Shown here piece by piece: positions 47,912 through 53,702 of a stretch of 53,702 bases of DNA. The number at the start of each line of letters is the position of its first letter. Positions within the stretch are counted from its first letter, which is position 1. This stretch comes from Mycobacterium gordonae (GTDB lineage Bacteria > Actinomycetota > Actinomycetes > Mycobacteriales > Mycobacteriaceae), in assembly GCF_002101675.1 (NCBI RefSeq), contig NZ_LQOY01000061.1:1-53702 (forward strand), in the 5' to 3' direction. The notes beneath the pieces were generated by a model, which saw nothing but the letters and a program-made list of their open reading frames with translations, searched no databases and was not told the origin of the DNA. Made by a program: the position numbers and the translations under genes.

Positions 47912-48654
47912 TACCGGATCTCTCTGTCGCGCAGCGCTTTCGGGTCGATGACCTCGCGGATCAGCCGCAGTTCGTCGTCGGTAGGCTGCCGGGTCTCGTC
48001 GGCTTCATCGAGGCCGTGCACCTCGAATGACGTGGCTTCGCGGACGTCGTTGGGTGCGACGCCGGGGTGCAGGGACAGCGCCCGCATGGTGTGGTCCGGT
48101 CCGCCGAAGTCGAAGACACCCAGGTTGGACACCACCCGGAAGATGTTGACGAACCGGAAAGCCGGGTTGTCGGCGTCTACCTTGTCATAGCCGATGCCGC
48201 AGACGATATCAACCTTCTCGGTGAATACCCGCTTGGAATGGTTGCCCACCCAGTAACTGGTGGCGTGATTCATGGTGTTGCCGGGCGAGCCGCGCAGCCC
48301 GAACATCTGCCGGGTCGGCTGCTGCAGCGGGCCGAACGCCGAGATGTTCTGATTGCCATAGCGGTCAACCTGATTGGCGCCCATCACCACATGCCGCCGG
48401 CCCCAGGCCAGCGTCTCGAAGACGCGTCCGAACGGCATCCAGCCTTCGACAGGTCCGGTCTTGCCGAGTGCGGGGGTATCTGCCAGCAGTTGCGCTTCGC
48501 CATCGGTGAGCAGAATGTCTGGAGAGAACGTCAACCGCGCCAGCCGGGCTCCGACCGACGCCATATTGGTCATCGGGCTGATCATGATTTCGCCTGCATC
48601 CCTGAATAACTCGGCGCAGGCGACGGCGCAGATCTCGGCGCGGGTGCCGGTCAT
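47911..48654 (-). CDS. ipdB: IpdB, beta subunit of COCHEA-CoA hydrolase
   Basis: A 247-residue class I CoA-transferase-fold protein with GMPHR-free N-terminus, GANQVDRYGNQNIS and LSLHPGVAPNDVREATSFEV segments. With IpdA it forms the hydrolase that opens the last steroid ring (ring C) of COCHEA-CoA; despite its fold it is not a transferase. It overlaps ipdA by 4 nt and ipdC by 1 nt, consistent with stoichiometric synthesis. Order matches Rv3552. Confidence 0.93.
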   Translation of the reverse strand: MTGTRAEICAVACAELFRDAGEIMISPMTNMASVGARLARLTFSPDILLTDGEAQLLADTPALGKTGPVEGWMPFGRVFETLAWGRRHVVMGANQVDRYGNQNISAFGPLQQPTRQMFGLRGSPGNTMNHATSYWVGNHSKRVFTEKVDIVCGIGYDKVDADNPAFRFVNIFRVVSNLGVFDFGGPDHTMRALSLHPGVAPNDVREATSFEVHGLDEADETRQPTDDELRLIREVIDPKALRDREIR

Positions 48655-49529
48655 TTGGCTGCCTCCTCGGCGAACTTGCGCACGGCGGCCTGGTAGTCCT
48701 CTTCGCTGCCGGACAGATACGTCGACACGAACTGCTGCCAGCCCTCCTCGGTGGAGGCGGCTTCGGCATAGTGCCGCTGAAACTTCTCGTCTCGGCCGTA
48801 ATCGGGCGCGGCGGTGGTGAAATGAGCACCACCGGGGGCCTCGACCACGCCGTCGACCATCATACGGTTGATCAACAGTGCTTGCGGCGGCACGGATTTG
48901 ACGAGTTCCTCGGTGGAGACGATGCGCTCGACCGACAGGAAGCGCTTGTCGGCGGCCATCAGGAACAGGTCGTCGAAGTAGGGGTCGATGCCGGTGTATG
49001 CGGCATTGCCTCTGTGGTCACCGAGGTTGAGGTGCGCGAATGCGGCATCGAGGCGCAGCGCGGGCATGGCGATCAAGGTCTCGTAGCCGCCGTCGGTGGG
49101 ATAGGGGCTGGTGACCGTCTTGAGTTCACCCTCCCAGAAGTCGAGCACCGAACTGCCGAGTCCCGCGCGGGTCGGCAGGAACGGGAGCCGCTGTGCCGCC
49201 GCCTGCAGACCGTTGCGCAGCATGCCCTCGTCCATCTCACGGGCCTCGATGGCACCGCTGGTGCGGGCCTTGGCAAACCACGGGTCGTAGAAGGGTGGCG
49301 AGTCCAGGGAGACGAACCCGTAGTACACCCGCTTGACCTTGCCGGCCGAACACAGCAGACCGAGGTCCGGTCCGCCGTAGGTGACCACGGTCAGATCGGT
49401 GACGTCGGTGCGCAGCAGGGCGCGCACGAAGGCCATCGGCTTGCGTCGCGATCCCCAGCCGGCGATGCCGATGGTCATGCCGCTCTGTACGTGTGCGACA
49501 GCATCGTCCAATGAGGTGAGTTTGCTCAT
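48651..49529 (-). CDS. ipdA: IpdA, alpha subunit of COCHEA-CoA hydrolase
   Basis: A 292-residue class I CoA-transferase-fold protein. It carries GMTIGIAGWGSRRKPMA at residues about 17-33, VVTYGGPDLGLLC and EAREMDEGMLRNGLQ; the acidic residues in the last stretch lie in the active-site region of the family. It is the partner of IpdB in ring C hydrolysis. The ATG at 49529 overlaps the echA20 stop and gives the M. tuberculosis length (Rv3551). The frame stays open far upstream to 50909, but that part is antisense or out of frame to real genes. Confidence 0.94.
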   Translation of the reverse strand: MSKLTSLDDAVAHVQSGMTIGIAGWGSRRKPMAFVRALLRTDVTDLTVVTYGGPDLGLLCSAGKVKRVYYGFVSLDSPPFYDPWFAKARTSGAIEAREMDEGMLRNGLQAAAQRLPFLPTRAGLGSSVLDFWEGELKTVTSPYPTDGGYETLIAMPALRLDAAFAHLNLGDHRGNAAYTGIDPYFDDLFLMAADKRFLSVERIVSTEELVKSVPPQALLINRMMVDGVVEAPGGAHFTTAAPDYGRDEKFQRHYAEAASTEEGWQQFVSTYLSGSEEDYQAAVRKFAEEAAK

Positions 49530-50284
49530 TCCTTCTTGCCTTTCGCCGTTCCGGCGAATGCGTCGCGGTGTTCGTCGGCGACGCCGGCCAGGTTGAGCTC
49601 GAAGGTAAACCCTTGCTCCATGCGGTAACTCGAGTTCACGCGTTGTACGTCGATCAAATTCAGCGCCTCCTTGGCGGCGCGGATGACGCGGGTGTCCTTG
49701 GCGGCGATGTCGCGGGCCACCTTCAGGGCCGCCTCGTCCAGCTCGGCGCGGGGCACCACCTCGTGCACCGAACCGAAGTGGTGCAGGGTGGCGGCGTCCA
49801 CGGTGGCGGCGGTGAAGAACAGCCGCCGCATCATGTGCTGGGGGACCAGGCGGGACAGATGGGTGGCAGCGCCCAGCGCGCCGCGCTCTACCTCCGGCAG
49901 CCCGAAAGTCGCGTCGTCGGAGGCGACGATGACATCGGCGTTGCCGACCAACCCGATCCCACCGCCGACGCAGAAACCGTTCACCGCGGCGATCACCGGC
50001 ACCGCGCATTCGTACACCGCACGGAACGCCGCGAAGCAGCCGCGGTTCGCGTCGATGAGTGCGGTGAACCCCTCGGTCCGCTGCATCTCCTTGATGTCGA
50101 CGCCGGCGTTGAAGCCGCGGCCTTCGGCCCGCAGGATCACCGCATGGGTCTGTGGGTCCCGTCCGGCGGCGGTGATCGCGTCGCCGAGTTCGAACCATCC
50201 CTGCGACGGAATGGCGTTGACGGGGGGATAGTCGACGGTGACCGCGACTATTCCTGGTTCGGGGGTGGTGGAGGTGATCGTCAT
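49526..50284 (-). CDS. echA20: EchA20, ring D hydrolase (crotonase superfamily)
   Basis: A 252-residue crotonase-fold protein with the oxyanion-hole blocks AEGRGFNAGVDIKEM (residues about 54-68) and VNGFCVGGGIGLVGNADV (about 100-117). It hydrolyses the last bicyclic CoA intermediate, opening ring D to give COCHEA-CoA for IpdAB. It is the first gene of the echA20-ipdA-ipdB-ipdC-fdxB operon, all overlapping or closely spaced. It faces a KstR2 operator 37 bp upstream. Matches Rv3550. Confidence 0.94.
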   Translation of the reverse strand: MTITSTTPEPGIVAVTVDYPPVNAIPSQGWFELGDAITAAGRDPQTHAVILRAEGRGFNAGVDIKEMQRTEGFTALIDANRGCFAAFRAVYECAVPVIAAVNGFCVGGGIGLVGNADVIVASDDATFGLPEVERGALGAATHLSRLVPQHMMRRLFFTAATVDAATLHHFGSVHEVVPRAELDEAALKVARDIAAKDTRVIRAAKEALNLIDVQRVNSSYRMEQGFTFELNLAGVADEHRDAFAGTAKGKKE

Positions 50285-50320
50285 AGCACTTCCTGCTGAG
50301 TCTGCTGGGCCAATTACCTA

Positions 50321-50334
50321 AGCAAGCACTTGCT
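50321..50334. promoter_or_regulatory. KstR2 operator between echA20 and the SDR genes
   Basis: AGCAAGCACTTGCT matches AnCAAGnnCTTGnT perfectly and is itself nearly palindromic. On the forward side TACGCT (50338-50343) starts 3 nt after it and the GTG of the SDR gene follows 6 nt later. On the echA20 side the -10 is less clear (TAATTG). Confidence 0.92.
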
Positions 50335-50349
50335 TGGTACGCTAGCACA

Positions 50350-51138
50350 GTGACCGAACCCCAATCAGCCCCCGGCAGCATCAATCTGGGTCTGTCGGGA
50401 CGCGTGGTGCTGGTGACGGGGGGCGTTCGCGGCGTGGGGGCCGGCATCAGCTCGGTTTTCGCCGAACAGGGCGCGACGGTCGTCACCTGCGCGCGCCGGC
50501 CGGTCGAAGGCTTTCCGCATGAGTTCCACAGCTGCGATGTGCGCGATGAGCAGGCCGTCGAAGCCCTGATCGGCGCGATCGTCGAGCGACACGGCAGGAT
50601 CGACGTCGTCGTCAACAACGCCGGGGGCTCGCCGTACGTGCTGACGGCGGGGTCAAGCCCGAAGTTCAGCCGCAAGATCATCGAGTTGAATCTCATTGGG
50701 GGCCTGTTGGTTTCGCAGTACGCGAACGACAAGATGCAGGACCAGCCCGGCGGCGGGTCGATCGTCAACATCTGCAGTCTCAGCGGCAGGCGGCCCAGTC
50801 CGGGCACCGCGGCGTACGGGGCGGCCAAGGCCGGGCTAGAGAGTCTCACCGAGACGCTGGCGGTGGAGTGGGGGCCGAAGGTCCGGGTGAACGCCTGCGT
50901 GGTCGGCATGGTGGAAACCGAACAGGCCGATCTGTTCTACGGCGACGCCGAGTCGATCGCCGAGATCTCCAAGAATGTGCCACTGGGCCGACTGGCCAAA
51001 CCGGCGGATATCGGCTGGGCCGCAGCCTTTTTGGCCTGTGACGCGGCGTCTTACATCAGCGGGGCAACGCTGGAGGTGCACGGTGGTGGTGAGCCGCCGC
51101 ACTATCTGGCCACAACGAACGCGAGCGCGATCAAGTAG
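50350..51138 (+). CDS. Short-chain dehydrogenase/reductase (Rv3549c-like)
   Basis: A 262-residue classical SDR with TGGVRGVG (cofactor), NNAGG, NICSLSGRR and the YGAAK catalytic Tyr/Lys. It belongs to the KstR2 regulon by operator and by orthology. The exact substrate is not established; a hydroxyacyl-CoA or ring-fragment ketone is likely. The start is GTG immediately after the promoter -10, with no ribosome site, so a leaderless mRNA is predicted. It lies 15 bp from the next SDR gene. Confidence 0.9.
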   Translation: MTEPQSAPGSINLGLSGRVVLVTGGVRGVGAGISSVFAEQGATVVTCARRPVEGFPHEFHSCDVRDEQAVEALIGAIVERHGRIDVVVNNAGGSPYVLTAGSSPKFSRKIIELNLIGGLLVSQYANDKMQDQPGGGSIVNICSLSGRRPSPGTAAYGAAKAGLESLTETLAVEWGPKVRVNACVVGMVETEQADLFYGDAESIAEISKNVPLGRLAKPADIGWAAAFLACDAASYISGATLEVHGGGEPPHYLATTNASAIK

Positions 51139-51153
51139 AGGGAGAGGGTAGAT

Positions 51154-52074
51154 ATGGGTTGGGTTGACGGGCGGGTGGTCATCGTCACCGGGGCGGGCCG
51201 CGGCATCGGCCGGGCGCACGCGCTGGCGTTCGCCGCCGAGGGTGCCCGCGTGGTAGTCAACGACATCGGCGTGGGACTCGACGGATCGGCAGGGGAGAGC
51301 CCGGCGCAGCAGGTGGTCGACGAAATCACCGCCGCTGGTGGGGAAGCCGTGGTCAACGGTGACGACGTCGCCGACTGGACCGGTGCGCAGAACCTGATCG
51401 ACACCGCCGTCGACACATTCGGCGGCCTGGACGTGCTGGTCAACAACGCCGGTTTCATCCGCGACCGAATGTTGGCCAATACCAGCGAAAGTGAGTGGGA
51501 CGCCGTCATCCGCGTGCACCTCAAGGGGCACTTCGCCACCTTGCGGCATGCGGCGGCCTACTGGCGCCGGCAGATCAAAGGCGGAACCGTCGGCCCGGAC
51601 GACCTCAACGCCCGCATCATCAACACCAGCTCAGGTGCCGGTCTGCAGGGCAGCGTCGGGCAGGGTAACTACTCCGCCGCCAAGGCGGGCATCGCGGCGT
51701 TGACTCTGGTCGGCGCAGCCGAATTCGGGCGCTACGGCATCACGGTCAACGCGATCGCGCCCGCCGCCCGCACCCGGATGACCGAGGCTGTGTTCGCTGA
51801 GACCATGGCCGCGCCGGAGGACGGTGCGTTCGACGCCATGGCGCCGGAGAACGTTTCGCCGCTGGTGGTGTGGCTGGGCAGCGTCGAATCCCGCGGCGTC
51901 ACCGGCAAAGTGTTCGAAGTCGAGGGCGGACTGATCCGCGTCGCCGAAGGGTGGGCGCACGGGCCGCAGATCGACAAGGGCGCGAAGTGGGACCCCGCCG
52001 AGCTGGGGCCGGTGGTCACCGACCTGCTGGCCAAGTCCCGGACGCCGGTACCGGTTTACGGGGCCGGTTCGTAG
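51154..52074 (+). CDS. Short-chain dehydrogenase/reductase (Rv3548c-like)
   Basis: A 306-residue SDR resembling the 3-hydroxyacyl-CoA dehydrogenase part of peroxisomal multifunctional enzyme 2: TGAGRGIGRAHALAFAAEGA at residues about 11-30, VNNAGF, INTSSGAGLQG and the YSAAKAG catalytic pair. It probably oxidises a beta-hydroxyacyl-CoA in the side-chain or ring-fragment pathway. GAGGG lies about 8 nt before the ATG. It is the second gene of the two-SDR operon under KstR2. Confidence 0.9.
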   Translation: MGWVDGRVVIVTGAGRGIGRAHALAFAAEGARVVVNDIGVGLDGSAGESPAQQVVDEITAAGGEAVVNGDDVADWTGAQNLIDTAVDTFGGLDVLVNNAGFIRDRMLANTSESEWDAVIRVHLKGHFATLRHAAAYWRRQIKGGTVGPDDLNARIINTSSGAGLQGSVGQGNYSAAKAGIAALTLVGAAEFGRYGITVNAIAPAARTRMTEAVFAETMAAPEDGAFDAMAPENVSPLVVWLGSVESRGVTGKVFEVEGGLIRVAEGWAHGPQIDKGAKWDPAELGPVVTDLLAKSRTPVPVYGAGS

Positions 52075-52151
52075 CCGGCGTCGTACCATATGCTCCGAAA
52101 GGAGCGGGGGAGTCGGCGCACCGTTCGGGAAGCCGTTGCCCCTGATCACCA

Positions 52152-52817
52152 TTGGACGAGCCGTTAGCCGAATCGCTGAACGACCTGGCGACGCACGGAC
52201 ATTTCACGATGGAGTTCTGCGGCGGAACGACCCCACTGGGCCACAGGTGGGAACTTCGCCGGTTCGACGGCAGCCTTCTTGCCCGAACGGCCAGGGTGCA
52301 CCGCGGCGGAGCCGTTGCGCAGCGGCTGTGGAAGCTTGTGGTTCTGACCGGAATGGACGCCGGCAACGACATCCATGTCGAACTTCGGGGAGCGCGCGGT
52401 GCCGTGCTGGCTCGAATCAGCTCGATCAATGAAAAACCGGCGCCAGTGACGGTGAGTGATCCGGACGGACGACTCATTGCGAAAAGTGTCCACGACAAAG
52501 ATGCCCTGACGGTGTACGGCGCCGATGACTGCATGGCCGCGCGGCTTGCGTGCCAGGGCGGCGGTCCTTGGCCGGTGAACGATGCAAAAGGCGCGGTGAT
52601 TGGCCAGCTGGTCGGCGGTGAACCCGGACCGTCGGTAAGTCCGCAGCTCTCGGAACTGCTGGTGTCTCCCCAGACGGCGCTCAACTCGGCGGCCTACAAC
52701 AACAGTCAGCATCTCGGTTTGCGCCGGGTCACCCAATACAGCTTCATTACAGCGACCGAGGGACCAGCGCCCATGCCAGTCGCATTACTGCCACTTCTGG
52801 CAGGGCTCACGTACTGA
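52152..52817 (+). CDS. Hypothetical protein, possibly tubby/LURP-one-like fold
   Basis: A 221-residue frame from a TTG start (no convincing ribosome site; an ATG at 52209 is an alternative). It contains repeated short strand-turn units such as [23 protein letters not shown] and [15 protein letters not shown], which resemble the beta-hairpins of tubby-C-terminal/LURP-one proteins, but I cannot confirm this. No signal peptide is evident; a short hydrophobic end ([14 protein letters not shown]) could attach to membrane. In M. tuberculosis the next gene after Rv3548c is ddn, which is not here. Confidence 0.6.
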   Translation: MDEPLAESLNDLATHGHFTMEFCGGTTPLGHRWELRRFDGSLLARTARVHRGGAVAQRLWKLVVLTGMDAGNDIHVELRGARGAVLARISSINEKPAPVTVSDPDGRLIAKSVHDKDALTVYGADDCMAARLACQGGGPWPVNDAKGAVIGQLVGGEPGPSVSPQLSELLVSPQTALNSAAYNNSQHLGLRRVTQYSFITATEGPAPMPVALLPLLAGLTY

Positions 52818-53025
52818 GCCGCGTCCTGCGGCGAGGTCGACTGCCGACAGAACTCGGTCGAGGTCAGGAACTGGGGTTCGCAGCCGAGTCGTGGCAACGC
52901 TCCCACACGAGACGCCGGCGGATTGTTCGCGAACTGCGAGACGGGTGTTCCTGCGCAGCAGTACTGTGCCTTCCTACCGGTCCATGTTCGGGCATGGCTG
53001 GTGCGCGACCCCTCGGAGGTGTCAG

Positions 53026-53702
53026 ATGTCATTTGTGATCGTGACGCCGGAGAATATTTTCTCGGCAGCAACAGATTTGGCGGGCATCGCTTCGACCCTC
53101 AACGCCGCGGATGTGTCGGCCGCAGCTCATACCACCGGGATTCTTGCGGCAGCCGAAGACGACGTGTCGGCAGCGATCGCAGCGACCTTCTCCCACTACG
53201 CCCTGGGTTATCAGGCGCTCAGCACACATGCGGCGGCCTTTCAACAGCAGTTCCTGCGAGCCTTGACGGCGGGTGCGGGGGCCTATGCCGCCGCCGAGGC
53301 GGCCAACGCTTCTCCTATGCAGCAGCTGCTTGCCGCGATAAACGCGCCGGTGCAGGCGCTGACCGGGCGCCCATTGATCGGCAACGGGGCTGATGGGGCG
53401 CCGGGCACCGGGGCTAACGGGGCCCCGGGCGGGTGGCTGCTCGGTGACGGCGGGGCCGGCGGCTCCGGAGCACCCGCAACGGCGTCTACACCCGGCGGCT
53501 CCGGTGGTGCCGGGGGTGCGGCCGGACTGTTGGGCTCAGGTGGTGCCGGCGGCGCTGGCGGGAGCACTTCATTTGTCGCACAGCCCGCCGGGGCCGGTGG
53601 CGCCGGCGGGTCCGGCGGGTGGTTGTCGGGCAACGCCGGTGTCGGCGGTGCCGGCGGAGCCGCGTGGGGGGGCGGAAAGGCCGGCGCCGCCGACACCGGC
53701 AC
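53026..53702 (+). CDS. PE_PGRS family protein, N-terminal part (3' truncated by window edge)
   Basis: An open frame from ATG 53026 (GGAGG 7 nt upstream) to the window end. Residues 1-100 form a PE domain beginning [20 protein letters not shown] and ending with the YAAAEAAN secretion signal (YxxxE). A typical linker follows ([20 protein letters not shown], then GADGAPG). From about residue 135 GGA/GGX repeats begin, marking the PGRS region. It would be exported by ESX-5. The strand and frame are certain; only the 3' end is missing. Confidence 0.95.
   Translation, partial: MSFVIVTPENIFSAATDLAGIASTLNAADVSAAAHTTGILAAAEDDVSAAIAATFSHYALGYQALSTHAAAFQQQFLRALTAGAGAYAAAEAANASPMQQLLAAINAPVQALTGRPLIGNGADGAPGTGANGAPGGWLLGDGGAGGSGAPATASTPGGSGGAGGAAGLLGSGGAGGAGGSTSFVAQPAGAGGAGGSGGWLSGNAGVGGAGGAAWGGGKAGAADTG

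Noticed and set aside
48651..50909. A 752-codon frame suggesting a longer IpdA
   Set aside because: The part above 49529 is a different register of echA20 and antisense to an SDR gene. IpdA of normal length starts at 49529.
52090..52167. A short ATG frame with AAGGAG nearby upstream of the 52152 gene
   Set aside because: It has only about 25 codons, the AAGGAG lies inside it and not before it, and it overlaps the next gene out of frame.

Overview
The window is high-GC DNA from a slow-growing Mycobacterium. PE_PGRS genes at both ends and four PPE-MPTR genes in the middle point to this group, because these families are expanded only in slow growers such as the M. kansasii, M. marinum and M. 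tuberculosis lineages. The backbone matches, gene for gene and in order, the distal cholesterol-catabolism locus of M. tuberculosis H37Rv (about Rv3572 back to Rv3548c, inverted here). It also carries several blocks that, from memory, H37Rv lacks at these positions. Orthologies are recalled from sequence and order; no search was run.

Layout: (1) 1-1974, the 3' end of a PE_PGRS gene. (2) 2047-7387, the KstR-type steroid ring-cleavage block: an exported hypothetical, kshB, two KstR operators, then hsaA-hsaD-hsaC-hsaB. (3) 7388-23001, an accessory block between hsaB and nat: a hypothetical, a GMC (cholesterol-oxidase-like) oxidoreductase, a complete compact yrbE/mce operon with a Mce-associated protein, a tiny ORF coupled to an orphan HicB-like gene, a membrane coiled-coil protein and a Ser/Thr kinase fused to twelve kelch repeats. 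(4) 23065-32938, nat, aminotransferase, fadE33-fadE32-fadE31-fadD3, and divergently fadE30-ipdF, then a membrane protein. (5) 33034-40813, four tandem PPE-MPTR genes. (6) 41138-43964, kstR2, fadA6 and a DUF559 gene flanked by a pair of 61-bp palindromic repeats. (7) 43983-52074, an extra Fe/Mn superoxide dismutase, fdxB, ipdC, ipdB, ipdA, echA20 and two SDR genes. (8) 52152-53702, an unrecognised gene and the 5' end of a second PE_PGRS gene.

How it works together: KshB feeds electrons to 3-ketosteroid 9-alpha-hydroxylase, whose oxygenase KshA is not in the window. HsaA/B hydroxylate, HsaC cleaves ring A extradiol-wise and HsaD hydrolyses the meta-cleavage product, releasing the C/D-ring acid HIP. 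FadD3 activates HIP to its CoA thioester. IpdF, the FadE proteins, IpdC, EchA20, IpdAB and FadA6 then open and shorten rings C and D. Two regulons are visible as operators: KstR sites between kshB and hsaA, and three perfect KstR2 sites at fadD3/fadE30, kstR2 and echA20/SDR. Three of the KstR2-controlled genes look leaderless.

The least ordinary parts are the 15.6-kb accessory block that separates nat from the hsa operon, the two-propeller kelch kinase, the palindromic repeats around the DUF559 nuclease-like gene, and the uniform geometry of the KstR2 promoters. No rRNA, tRNA, CRISPR array or insertion sequence was seen.
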